Part shown: piece by piece, positions 8,990-16,758 of the stretch
Numbering within the stretch: position 1 is the first letter of the stretch
Layout of the letters: every line of letters starts with the position of its first letter
NCBI GenBank assembly: GCA_036564245.1
Contig: DATCKU010000054.1
Coordinates: 62,001-126,000, forward strand
Direction: 5' to 3'
Source of the DNA: Thermasporomyces sp036564245
GTDB taxonomy: Bacteria; Actinomycetota; Actinomycetes; Propionibacteriales; Actinopolymorphaceae
DNA length: 64,000 bases
Notes under the pieces: model-generated
What the model was told of the DNA's origin: nothing
Database searches by the model: none
The model's input: only the letters and a program-made list of their open reading frames with translations
Translations under genes and position numbers: made by a program

Positions 8990-9958
8990 ATGAGTGATCT
9001 TGGGCGGGTGCTGGTGCTGGCCGGCGGGCTGTCCCACGAGCGCGACGTGTCACTTCGCTCCGGCCGCCGAGTCAGTGAGGCGCTGCGCGCGGTAGGCGTC
9101 GACGTCGAGGAACGCGATGCCGACGCGGGGCTCATTCCCGCGCTGGAGGCCGACCCGCCGTCCGCGGTCTTCCCGCTCCTGCATGGCGCGGCCGGCGAGG
9201 ACGGCGCTCTCCGCGAGGTGCTCGACCTGCTGCGGGTGCCGTACGTCGGCTCGGACGCCGTCGCCTGCCGGATCGCGTTCGAGAAGCCCGTCGCGAAGAC
9301 GATCGTCTCGGACGCCGGCGTTCGTACCCCGGCCTCGGTCGTCCTGCCGCACGAGACCTTCCGCGAGCTGGGCGCCCAGGCCGTCCTGGAACGCATCGTC
9401 GACCGACTCGGCCTGCCGTTGGTCGTGAAGCCCACCCGTGGCGGCTCAGCGCTGGGGTGCACGGTCGTGCGCAAGTCGGAGGATCTGCCGGCTGCGATGG
9501 TGAGCTGCTTCGCGTACGGGGACGTTGCCCTTCTGGAGCGTTACGTCCAGGGCACCGAGGTGAGCGTCGCCGTGATCGACGTCGGCGACGGGCCCAAGGC
9601 ACTGCCCGCCGTCGAGATCGTGCCGGACAGTGGGGTGTACGACTACGCGGCGCGCTACAACGCCGGGGCGACCGAGTTCGTAGCGCCGGCCCGGCTGTCG
9701 GACGAAGCGGCCGACGCATGCGCCCGCGCTGCCCTCGCGGCACACCGGGCGCTCGGACTTCGTGACCTCTCGCGTACCGACCTGATCGTCGACTCCGACG
9801 GGCTGCCGTGGTTCCTCGAGGTCAACGTGGCGCCCGGTATGACCGAGACGTCTCTTGTGCCCCTTGCCATCGAGTCCGCCGGTCGCGATCTCGGTGTGCT
9901 CTGCCGCGACCTGCTCCACGTGGCGGCGCATCGCGCGCACGCTCGCAACCGTCCCTGA
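8990..9958 (+). CDS. D-alanine--D-alanine ligase family ATP-grasp protein
   Basis: 322 residues with the ATP-grasp layout of Ddl: N-terminal HGAAGEDG, central VVKPTRGGSALG, and C-terminal FLEVNVAPGMTETSLVP carrying the metal/phosphate ligands. The ATG at 8990 is chosen because AAAGGGG lies 6 bp upstream; the GTG at 8975 lacks a site. It shares an operon with the aminotransferase. A second ddl-like gene near parB is common in actinomycetes, where the housekeeping ddl is usually elsewhere, so the true substrate may be D-Ala-D-Ala or another amino-acid pair. Confidence 0.85.
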   Translation: MSDLGRVLVLAGGLSHERDVSLRSGRRVSEALRAVGVDVEERDADAGLIPALEADPPSAVFPLLHGAAGEDGALREVLDLLRVPYVGSDAVACRIAFEKPVAKTIVSDAGVRTPASVVLPHETFRELGAQAVLERIVDRLGLPLVVKPTRGGSALGCTVVRKSEDLPAAMVSCFAYGDVALLERYVQGTEVSVAVIDVGDGPKALPAVEIVPDSGVYDYAARYNAGATEFVAPARLSDEAADACARAALAAHRALGLRDLSRTDLIVDSDGLPWFLEVNVAPGMTETSLVPLAIESAGRDLGVLCRDLLHVAAHRAHARNRP

Positions 9959-10021
9959 TCGCGGTGCACCGCACTCGCCGCCTCGATCGGTGAGCGCTAC
10001 CTCCAACGGGCGTCAGCACCC

Positions 10022-10083
10022 CTGTGGCTACCGCGTCGTATCCACGCCTGGTCATTGTGAGCGTTGGCTGCCTTGTGGCATCG
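10022..10083 (+). repeat. Dispersed intergenic repeat A, diverged copy 3
   Basis: Shares three blocks in order with copy 1: CTGTGGC, then a 16-nt spacer of equal length, then the identical CGCCTGGTCATTGTG, then (after 15 instead of 20 nt) GTGGCATC. It lies between the ddl-like stop and the PadR promoter. The spacers differ, so this is an older or partial copy. Confidence 0.6.
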
Positions 10084-10092
10084 CTATTCAGT

Positions 10093-10128
10093 GTTACTAT
10101 GTACCGGTAGTCAACATCACTAAGTAGT
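10093..10128 (+). promoter_or_regulatory. Probable PadR operator/promoter
   Basis: Two inverted repeats based on ACTA/TAGT lie just upstream of the PadR start: GTTACTA-8 nt-TAGT-C-AAC at 10093-10115 and ACTA-AG-TAGT at 10119-10128. PadR repressors usually bind such dyads in their own promoters. This is an inference from position and symmetry. Confidence 0.55.
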
Positions 10129-10138
10129 TAGGTGCCCC

Positions 10139-10468
10139 ATGGGCAAGCAGATGACGGAGATGCTCAAGGGAACGCTGGAAGGCATCGTCCTCGCGATCCT
10201 GTCCAGCCGACCCGCTTACGGCTACGAGATCACCGCGTGGCTACGAGATCGGGGATTCTCCGACATCGCCGAGGGCACCGTCTACGCGCTGCTGATCAGG
10301 TTGGAGCAACGCGGCCTGGTCGACGTCGAGAAGGTCCCTTCCGAGAAGGGCCCGCCGCGCAAGGTGTACTCCCTCAACGCAAAGGGACGCGACTACCTCG
10401 AAGAGTTCTGGAGGACCTGGAGCTTTCTCGCAGAAAGGCTCGAGCAGCTCCGCGAAAGGCGGACATGA
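10139..10468 (+). CDS. PadR family transcriptional regulator
   Basis: 109 residues, the length of PadR-s1 proteins. It has the winged helix with LKGTLEGIVLAILSSRPAYG and YEITAWL, the wing segment EGTVYALLIRLEQRGLV, and a C-terminal dimerisation helix (EEFWRTWSFLAERLEQL). It probably represses its own operon and responds to a hydrophobic compound exported by the downstream ABC transporter. One base separates its stop from the DUF1048 start. A dyad upstream is a candidate operator. Confidence 0.93.
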   Translation: MGKQMTEMLKGTLEGIVLAILSSRPAYGYEITAWLRDRGFSDIAEGTVYALLIRLEQRGLVDVEKVPSEKGPPRKVYSLNAKGRDYLEEFWRTWSFLAERLEQLRERRT

Positions 10469-10469
10469 C

Positions 10470-10844
10470 ATGACCATCAAGCAGCTCGTCGAGATGCTCG
10501 TCGGCAAACGCGCGTCGGACGACACCAAGCGATGGCGGGCGTACAAGGCTCGCGTCAACCAGCTTCCCGAGAACTATCGGACGGCTGTGGAGGCGCTCGA
10601 GCGGTACCTCATGTACCGAGGGGCCATCACCAAAGGCGACGTCTTCATGTCGATGCTGAACGACCTCGCCGACCTGTTCGAGCAGAGTGTGGCGAACGGA
10701 ACCACGATCCGCGAGATCGTCGGGGAAGACCCCGTCGAATTCGCCGAGGAGTTCCTTCAGAACTACTCCGAAGGTCAATGGATCAACAAGGAACGCGAAC
10801 GGCTCACTGACGCGATCAATCGGGCCGCGGGCGACAAGCCGTGA
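10470..10844 (+). CDS. DUF1048 family protein
   Basis: 124 residues, alpha-helical, with the DUF1048 pattern: MTIKQLVEMLVGKRASDDTK, central LPENYRTAVEALERYL, and GDPVEFAEEFL-like GEDPVEFAEEFLQNYSEG. The family is regularly encoded between PadR regulators and ABC exporters; its biochemical role is unknown, though a regulatory or transporter-accessory part has been assumed. The end overlaps possible upstream starts of the ABC ATPase gene, indicating one operon. Confidence 0.85.
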   Translation: MTIKQLVEMLVGKRASDDTKRWRAYKARVNQLPENYRTAVEALERYLMYRGAITKGDVFMSMLNDLADLFEQSVANGTTIREIVGEDPVEFAEEFLQNYSEGQWINKERERLTDAINRAAGDKP

Positions 10845-10864
10845 CGAGAGAACGGAGACTTTGC

Positions 10865-11692
10865 ATGATTGCCGATTCGGCCCGAGGCCCCGCGATCCGC
10901 GTGCAGGGCCTTACGAAGTCGTACAAGGACCTGCACGTGTTGCGTGGCGTCGATTTCGAGGTGGCGCGGGGCAGCATCCTCGCTCTGCTCGGCTCGAACG
11001 GAGCTGGCAAGACCACGGTCGTGCGGATCCTTTCGACACTGCTCAAGCCCGACGCGGGGGCTGCCGTCGTCAACGGCTTCGACGTCGTACGACAGCCGGC
11101 GCGCGTGCGAGAGCCCATCAGCCTCACCGGACAGTTCGCCGCCGTCGACGAGATCCTGACCGGCAGGGAGAATCTCATGCTGGTCGCCCGGTTGCGCCAC
11201 CTGAAGAACCCGGGCGCGCTCGTCGACGAGCTGCTCGACAGGTTCTCACTGACCGACGCGGCAGCCCGGAAGGTCGCAACGTACTCGGGCGGTATGCGTC
11301 GCCGGCTCGACATCGCGATGAGCATGATCGGGAACCCGCCGATCATCTTCCTCGACGAACCAACGACGGGGCTCGATCCGCAGGCGCGCCTTGACGTATG
11401 GCAGACCGTCAAGCAGCTCGCCGACGGTGGGACGACGGTCCTCCTCACCACGCAGTACCTCGACGAGGCCGAGCAGCTCGCCGACCGCATCGCGATCCTG
11501 CATCAGGGCCGGATCCTCGTCGACGGCACCCTCGCCGAGCTCAAGCAGCTCCTCCCACCCGCCACGGTCGAGTACGTCGAAAAACAGCCAACCCTCGAAG
11601 ACGTCTTCCTCGCCCTCGTCGGTGAGCCGGACCGCGACGGCGCGGCAGACGACCGCAACGTCGGCGCGGTACCGACGACCTCAGACTCCTAA
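10865..11692 (+). CDS. ABC transporter ATP-binding protein (DrrA-like)
   Basis: 275 residues: Walker A GSNGAGKTT (about 42-50), signature YSGGMRRRLD (about 139-148), Walker B IIFLDEPTTGLDP (about 160-172), and the H-loop region as LLTTQYLDEAEQLAD, in which the switch residue is Gln rather than His, typical of the DrrA/daunorubicin-resistance group. The ATG at 10865 is preferred (GGAGAC upstream) over the GTG at 10841. It pairs with the membrane subunit that begins 9 bp after its stop. Likely function: efflux of an amphipathic drug or lipid-like compound. Confidence 0.93.
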   Translation: MIADSARGPAIRVQGLTKSYKDLHVLRGVDFEVARGSILALLGSNGAGKTTVVRILSTLLKPDAGAAVVNGFDVVRQPARVREPISLTGQFAAVDEILTGRENLMLVARLRHLKNPGALVDELLDRFSLTDAAARKVATYSGGMRRRLDIAMSMIGNPPIIFLDEPTTGLDPQARLDVWQTVKQLADGGTTVLLTTQYLDEAEQLADRIAILHQGRILVDGTLAELKQLLPPATVEYVEKQPTLEDVFLALVGEPDRDGAADDRNVGAVPTTSDS

Positions 11693-11701
11693 AAACGCAC
11701 G

Positions 11702-12496
11702 ATGAACACGCAAGTCGAAAGAATCACGAGCCGATCCTTCACCCACTTCCTCGGCGACACCGCCGTACTCACGGGAAGGTCCCTGCGCCACATCACGCGC
11801 AGCCTCGACACCATCATCACGACCACCGTGATGCCGATCGCCTTCATGCTGCTGTTCGTGTACGTGTTCGGCGGCGCAATCGAGTCCGGCTCGGATTCGT
11901 ACGTGACCTACCTGCTCCCTGGCATCCTGCTCATCACCATCGCGTCCGGCATCTCCTACACCGCGTTCCGGCTCTTCCTCGACATGAAGCGAGGCATCTT
12001 CGAGCGCTTCCAGTCCATGCCGATCGCACGGTCAGGTGTCCTGTGGGCACACGTTCTTACGTCACTCGTCGCAAACTTCATCTCACTGACCGTCGTCGTC
12101 GGTGTCGCGCTCCTCATGGGTTTCCGCTCAGGAGCGAGCGTGCTGGCATGGCTCGCCGTGGCGGGCATCCTCATCCTCTTCACGCTGGCGTTGACCTGGA
12201 TGGCCGTCATCCCCGGTCTCACGGCCAAGTCCCCGGACGGCGCGAGCGCGTTCTCCTACCCGCTCATCTTCCTGCCGTTCATCAGCTCGGCGTTCGTGCC
12301 CACCGACACCATGCCGGGACCGGTTCGGGCGTTCGCCGAGCACCAGCCCGTGACCAGCGTGGTTAACGCGATCCGGGATCTGCTCACGCAGCAGCCGGTT
12401 GGCTCGGACATCTGGACCGCCCTCGCCTGGTGTGTCGGCGTCCTCCTCATCGCCTACACCGTCGCCATGGCCACGTACCGCCGGAAGATCTCCTGA
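11702..12496 (+). CDS. ABC-2 type transporter permease
   Basis: 264 residues with six predicted membrane helices: TVMPIAFMLLFVYVFGG, YLLPGILLITIASGISYT, a long pair around 115-165, AFSYPLIFLPFISSAFVP, and a C-terminal ALAWCVGVLLIAYTVAMA. The P-x-F-x-S-x-x-F-V-P segment is characteristic of DrrB-like exporters. It forms the transmembrane part of the exporter with the preceding ATPase and ends the PadR-led operon. A 10-bp hairpin 110 bp downstream is the probable terminator. Confidence 0.92.
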   Translation: MNTQVERITSRSFTHFLGDTAVLTGRSLRHITRSLDTIITTTVMPIAFMLLFVYVFGGAIESGSDSYVTYLLPGILLITIASGISYTAFRLFLDMKRGIFERFQSMPIARSGVLWAHVLTSLVANFISLTVVVGVALLMGFRSGASVLAWLAVAGILILFTLALTWMAVIPGLTAKSPDGASAFSYPLIFLPFISSAFVPTDTMPGPVRAFAEHQPVTSVVNAIRDLLTQQPVGSDIWTALAWCVGVLLIAYTVAMATYRRKIS

Positions 12497-12607
12497 GCCG
12501 CCGACGGCGTGCCCCGCGCCTGGAGCTCTGGAGCTCCCACGAACGACGTGCAGACGATTCAGGAAATCGCCACGTCGGGATCGTCCGGTCGGCGCGGGCC
12601 CGGTGAA

Positions 12608-12646
12608 CCGCTCGTTGCTGGACGAAGGACTCACGTCAACGAGCGG
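12608..12646 (+). terminator. Bidirectional hairpin terminator between ABC permease and parB
   Basis: Perfect 10-bp inverted repeat CCGCTCGTTG / CAACGAGCGG with a 19-nt loop, placed in the 266-bp gap between two convergent genes. No other gene is visible in that gap. Confidence 0.7.
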
Positions 12647-12762
12647 CCTCGCCTTTCGTCCGGAACCCCCGACCAGCCGGACCACCGGCCGAGTCAATCG
12701 GCCCGGACGCCTCTGGTGTGTCGCTCGACGGTCGTGCCCCGTTGGCAGTCCGCGCCACTCTC

Positions 12763-13755
12763 CTAGGCGCTGTGGACGTGTCGCGTCGCCGAGGGGTCCA
12801 TCAGCCCCACGATCCGCTCGAGGTCCTCCAGTGAGGCGAACTCGATCGTGATCTTCCCCTTGGAACGGCCGAGGTCGACCTTCACACGCGTGTCGAAGCG
12901 GTCGGTCAGACGGTTCTCGAGATCGGTGAGGCGGGGCGCCACCGGCTTGGAGCCGCGTGGCTTCTTCGGCTTGCGCTCCTTCGTACCCGCTCCCAGCGTG
13001 ACGATCTCCTCGAGCGCACGCACCGACAAGCCTTCGGCAACCACACGCTGTGCCAGGTGCTCCTGCGTGGTCTCACTCGGGACCGAGAGGAGAGCTCGGG
13101 CGTGCCCGGCCGTCAAGACGCCCGCAGCGACCTTCCGCTGCACCGACGGTGGAAGGCGAAGCAGGCGGAGGGTGTTGGTGATCTGCGGACGCGAGCGGCC
13201 GATCCGCTGCGCCAGCTCGTCGTGGGTACACCCGAAGTCCTCGAGCAGCTGAGCGTAAGCGGCCGCTTCCTCGAGCGGGTTCAGCTGGACGCGGTGGAGG
13301 TTCTCCAACAGCGCGTCCCGCAGCATGTCCTCGTCGCCGGTCTCACGCACGATCGCAGGAATCGTGGAGAGCCCAGCCTGCTGCCCGGCCCGCCACCGCC
13401 GCTCCCCCATGACGAGCTCGTAGCGGCCTTCTCCGAGCCGACGGACGACGATGGGCTGAAGCAGACCGACTTCCTTGATGGAGTGCACGAGCTCGGCCAT
13501 GGCTTCCTCGTCGAAGACCTGACGAGGCTGCCGCGGGTTCGGTGTGATGGAGTCGATGGGCAACTCGGCGAAGTGAGCCCCTTGTACCGGAACGAGCGGC
13601 TCAGCCGGTGCCCCGCGGTGTCGGCCGCGTCCGTCGTCCTCGACCCGACCACCGTCGGCCTGGTCCGGAACCTCGACTGGAGCAGGCGTCGCTGGCTGGG
13701 GAGCCGATTGAATCAGGGCGCCAAGACCACGCCCCAAGCCACGTCGAACTGTCAT
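12763..13755 (-). CDS. parB: Chromosome partitioning protein ParB
   Basis: 330 residues. The N-terminus RRGLGRGLGALI is the ParA-contacting motif. The CTPase/ParB-Srx domain spans about 60-150, with PNPRQPRQVFDEE and the VMGERRWRA box; the central HTH (about 160-240) contains TAGHARALLS; the C-terminal dimerisation domain follows a Lys/Pro-rich linker. It loads on parS and spreads as a CTP-dependent clamp. It is the second gene of parAB, 83 bp after parA, and both parS sites found in the window lie within 3.3 kb. Confidence 0.97.
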   Translation of the reverse strand: MTVRRGLGRGLGALIQSAPQPATPAPVEVPDQADGGRVEDDGRGRHRGAPAEPLVPVQGAHFAELPIDSITPNPRQPRQVFDEEAMAELVHSIKEVGLLQPIVVRRLGEGRYELVMGERRWRAGQQAGLSTIPAIVRETGDEDMLRDALLENLHRVQLNPLEEAAAYAQLLEDFGCTHDELAQRIGRSRPQITNTLRLLRLPPSVQRKVAAGVLTAGHARALLSVPSETTQEHLAQRVVAEGLSVRALEEIVTLGAGTKERKPKKPRGSKPVAPRLTDLENRLTDRFDTRVKVDLGRSKGKITIEFASLEDLERIVGLMDPSATRHVHSA

Positions 13756-13838
13756 CTGCGATCCCCTCGGTCAACTGCGCTCGCACTCGGCGAGCCTAGT
13801 AGGTCATAAGCTCCGAATCGGTACAGGACGGCCTATCC

Positions 13839-15236
13839 CTACGCGCTGGTCGCCGACCGTGCTGCCGGATCCCGCAGTGAGAGCTCCCTGGCCGCCTCGA
13901 GGTAGGACAGCGCGCCAGGCGAGCCGGGATCCCAGGTCATGACCGTCTGCCCGAAGCTCGGAGCTTCCGAGATGCGTACCGATCGAGGGATCGCGCTGCG
14001 CAGCACCGTGTGACCGAGACTCTCCCTGGCGTTCTCCGCGACCTGAGCAGAAAGCCTGGTGCGTGCGTCATACATCGTGAGGAGCACCGTCGTGATCTCG
14101 AGCGAACGGTTGATCTCCTTCACGAGGTTGACGATCCGGAACAGGGTCTCGACGCCTTCCAACGCGTAGTACTCGCACTGGATGGGAATGAGCACCTCTC
14201 TGCCGGCGACGAGAGCGTTCATCGTGAGCAGGCCGAGTGACGGCGGACAGTCGATGAGGACGTAGTCGTAGCGCCGGCCGGCTTGCGTCTCCTCCTCGAG
14301 ATAGGCGTCGAGGCTCTTCTTCAACCTGGCCTCGCGCGCGACCACGCTGGCGAGTTCCAACTCGGCGCCAGAGAGGTCGATCGTCGCCGGCACACCGAAA
14401 AGGGTGGGGAACCGGTGGATCGGGTGGACGAAGTTCCGCAGCGGCTCGCCGTCCACGATGACGTCGTAGATGTTGGGGACGCCTTCGCTGTGTTCGAGCC
14501 CCAGTGCCGTGGACGCATTGCCTTGAGGGTCGAGATCGATGATGAGGACCCGCAGGCCGGACGCTGCGAGGGCGGCGCCGAGGTTCACGGCTGTCGTCGT
14601 CTTACCCACGCCGCCCTTCTGGTTCGCCACGACGAAGATTCGTGTGTGCACCGGCTTCGGCAAGGTCGGCGTGAAGACGACCGGTGCGTCGGTCTGCAGG
14701 AAGGCCGTCGGGGGTGGATCGGCGCTCTCCAATGTTTCACGTGAAACGGGCATCGTCGCGTCGGAGCCCTTCTCGACATCCGATGCGGCGGAAAGCGAAC
14801 CTCCTGCCGCGACGGAATTCGTAGCTGTCTGTCCTGGTCCCACTGGACGTCCTCCCACTGACTCGGCCCCATGTGGCTCATCAGCCCACGTGACGACACC
14901 TGGATCGGCTCGATCCGATCGACGCGCCTCGCCGTTTACGTTGGCCGACTGGCCGCCGTTCATCTCCCGCGACCCAGGTCCGTCGTCTCCACCCGGATCA
15001 TCGGACGACTCCGCCCCGTCGCCGTTCGACTCAGACTTCGAGTTCTCTCGCCGGTCCCGGCTGGCTGCCGGACGAGCCTTGTCGTCACTCGGCCAGCCCA
15101 GCCCGGTACGTCGCCAGCGAGCCACCTTCTCGGCAGCCTGCGAACTCACCACGTCGACCGTCGCCTTCTCGCGTTGCTCACCGGAGGGCGACTGCTGCGG
15201 CCATCCCAGGCCGGCTGTCACCCGCGTCCCGCTCAT
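13839..15236 (-). CDS. parA: Chromosome partitioning ATPase ParA with long N-terminal extension
   Basis: 465 residues. The deviant Walker A motif KGGVGKTT lies at about residue 206; IDLDPQGNAST and the ParA Walker B region VLIDCPPSLG follow. The first ~195 residues are low-complexity, acidic and Ser/Gly-rich, and carry the peptide GLGWP twice (near residues 9 and 46). The start is supported by GGAGGGGG just upstream of ATG 15236, so the extension is probably translated. A parS site (14734-14747) lies inside the extension and is translated as VSRET. ParA moves ParB-parS complexes over the nucleoid. Confidence 0.95.
   Translation of the reverse strand: MSGTRVTAGLGWPQQSPSGEQREKATVDVVSSQAAEKVARWRRTGLGWPSDDKARPAASRDRRENSKSESNGDGAESSDDPGGDDGPGSREMNGGQSANVNGEARRSDRADPGVVTWADEPHGAESVGGRPVGPGQTATNSVAAGGSLSAASDVEKGSDATMPVSRETLESADPPPTAFLQTDAPVVFTPTLPKPVHTRIFVVANQKGGVGKTTTAVNLGAALAASGLRVLIIDLDPQGNASTALGLEHSEGVPNIYDVIVDGEPLRNFVHPIHRFPTLFGVPATIDLSGAELELASVVAREARLKKSLDAYLEEETQAGRRYDYVLIDCPPSLGLLTMNALVAGREVLIPIQCEYYALEGVETLFRIVNLVKEINRSLEITTVLLTMYDARTRLSAQVAENARESLGHTVLRSAIPRSVRISEAPSFGQTVMTWDPGSPGALSYLEAARELSLRDPAARSATSA
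14734..14747 (+). promoter_or_regulatory. parS site inside parA
   Basis: Perfect palindrome GTTTCACGTGAAAC, the core of the bacterial parS consensus, flanked by T and G. It is read in frame as Val-Ser-Arg-Glu-Thr within the ParA extension. ParB binding is established for this sequence in many bacteria. Confidence 0.95.
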
Positions 15237-15407
15237 GTTCCCCCTCCACTCGCCGCACTCGAAGCCGCCGGGCTCGCGTCGTCTGTCCGCCGCCCGCCGT
15301 ACGACTCACCATGGGCCTTGCCTGGCATCACCACGCGAACCTCGACAGGACGTGCCATCGCCTCAGCACCACGGAAGCCGTCGGTCCCCGGCCTCCTCGA
15401 TGCTCGA

Positions 15408-16124
15408 TCACCCGCTCCGCTTCCGACCGGAAGCCTTGACCAGCCGGACCACCGTCGTCGGCGGCGACACGATTCCCTCACCAAGCCGTTCGATGGACGA
15501 GCGAGCGAATCCAAGTGCCGGGAGCCGACGTGCGGCGGCCTTCAGCTCCGTCTCCGCCCGCTGGCCCTTGATCGCCAGAACGACGCCTCCGGGCCGACAG
15601 AGGTGAGCCACCATCTCTGCCAACCGTCCGAGCGGAGCCACAGCTCGTGAGGTCACGACGTCATACCGCCCCGGGTGATCCTCCGCACGAGCCCGGACGA
15701 CTTCCACGTTTGCCAATCCGAGGATCGACGTGACCTCACTGAGAAAGCTTGCCCGACGAAGTTGCGAATCGAGAAGCGTCACACGCAGATCTGGACGAAA
15801 GAGTGCGAGAACGACGCCCGGCAGACCGGCTCCGGACCCTACGTCACAGACATCCGAACCCGCAGGCACCAGTGGGGCGACCACGCCGCAGTTCAGCAGA
15901 TGCCGCTGCCAGAGGCGGCCTACCTCTCCTGGCCCCAACAGCCCCCGCTCTACCCCAGCAGTGGCGAGCAGTTCCGCGTACCTTTCAACGGCCGCGACAT
16001 GCTCACCGAAAAGCTGTCGGCCCTCCTCGGGGGCCGACAAGGTTTCACGTGAAACGTCGGTCGACGAATGGTCAGGCCGGGAAGACGACGACCCGTCGGT
16101 CTGGCTCCTCGCCCTCTGATTCAC
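15408..16124 (-). CDS. rsmG: 16S rRNA (guanine527-N7)-methyltransferase RsmG
   Basis: 238 residues, class I SAM methyltransferase: DVGSGAGLPG binds SAM (about 93-102), followed by LLDSQLRRASFL and the conserved VTSRAVAPL. It methylates G527 of 16S rRNA. The GTG start at 16124 has AAAGGG 8 bp upstream but lies inside jag, giving a 53-bp overlap; no later ATG or GTG stands before the fold. Residues ~22-27 (DVSRET) are encoded by the second parS site. Same operon direction as jag and parA; the 171-bp gap to parA may hold a parAB promoter. Confidence 0.94.
   Translation of the reverse strand: MNQRARSQTDGSSSSRPDHSSTDVSRETLSAPEEGRQLFGEHVAAVERYAELLATAGVERGLLGPGEVGRLWQRHLLNCGVVAPLVPAGSDVCDVGSGAGLPGVVLALFRPDLRVTLLDSQLRRASFLSEVTSILGLANVEVVRARAEDHPGRYDVVTSRAVAPLGRLAEMVAHLCRPGGVVLAIKGQRAETELKAAARRLPALGFARSSIERLGEGIVSPPTTVVRLVKASGRKRSG
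16042..16055 (+). promoter_or_regulatory. parS site inside rsmG
   Basis: Perfect GTTTCACGTGAAAC palindrome, translated as Val-Ser-Arg-Glu-Thr near the RsmG N-terminus, just after the jag stop. Together with the site at 14734 it gives two parS sites 1.3 kb apart, about 5-6 kb from oriC. Confidence 0.95.
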
Positions 16125-16698
16125 TCGTCAACCCTTTCGCCGCCACCGTGTCGTGCACAATCTTCCGCTCGAACGGTGTCATCGGCTCCAACCGCACCGG
16201 GCGTCCGGTGGCCACGACTTCTTCGACGGTCTTCTCGGCGAGCGCGACGAGCTCATTCCGGCGTTGAGCGCGGTATCCACCGATGTCGAGCATCAGCCGA
16301 CTGCGTACGCCGGTCTCCCGGTAGACCGCCAGCCTGGTGAGTTCCTGTAGCGCCTCCAGCACCTCGCCATTACGGCCGACCAGATGCGCAAGATCTCCGC
16401 CGACGATCGCCACCATCGCCCGGTCACCCTCGACGTCGAGATCGATATCACCGTCGACGTCCACGATGTCCAGCAGCGCTTCGAGGTAGTCGGCTGCGAT
16501 GTCGCCCTCACGCTCGAGGTGCGCCACGAGATCCTCTTCGGACATCTCGTCGTCTACGTCGTCCCGCAGGTCCTCCCGGTCGTCTGCACGACCGTCGGAC
16601 TCTGCCTGGTCGTCCTCATCGGCCGTCCCGGCCGGGCCCACTGGTTCCTCGTCCACGCCGTTGCCGTTGTCCACAAACGAGGTAGCGCCCTCAGTCAC
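16072..16698 (-). CDS. jag: RNA-binding protein Jag/KhpB (KH and R3H domains)
   Basis: 208 residues. A very acidic N-terminal third is followed by a KH-type domain (GDLAHLVGRNGEVLEALQEL) at about 80-135 and an R3H domain (LEPMTPFERKIVHDTVAA) at about 165-195. The Jag_N segment found in Firmicutes is missing, as usual for actinobacteria. The GTG start at 16698 follows GAAGGAG. The partner KhpA is not in the window. It is located between yidC and rsmG as in nearly all actinomycetes; it probably binds small or 5' leader RNAs. Confidence 0.92.
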   Translation of the reverse strand: MTEGATSFVDNGNGVDEEPVGPAGTADEDDQAESDGRADDREDLRDDVDDEMSEEDLVAHLEREGDIAADYLEALLDIVDVDGDIDLDVEGDRAMVAIVGGDLAHLVGRNGEVLEALQELTRLAVYRETGVRSRLMLDIGGYRAQRRNELVALAEKTVEEVVATGRPVRLEPMTPFERKIVHDTVAAKGLTSESEGEEPDRRVVVFPA

Positions 16699-16758
16699 GT
16701 CCTACTCCTTCGTTCTCTCAACGCCTTCATCAACGGCGCCACCGACGCCGGATCGCTC

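Noticed and set aside
12655..12697. Similarity of the gap after parB to the 3' end of rsmG (GACCAGCCGGACCACCG shared with 15437)
   Set aside because: Only about 17-30 bases match, with low-complexity GC-rich content; too short to call a duplicated remnant.
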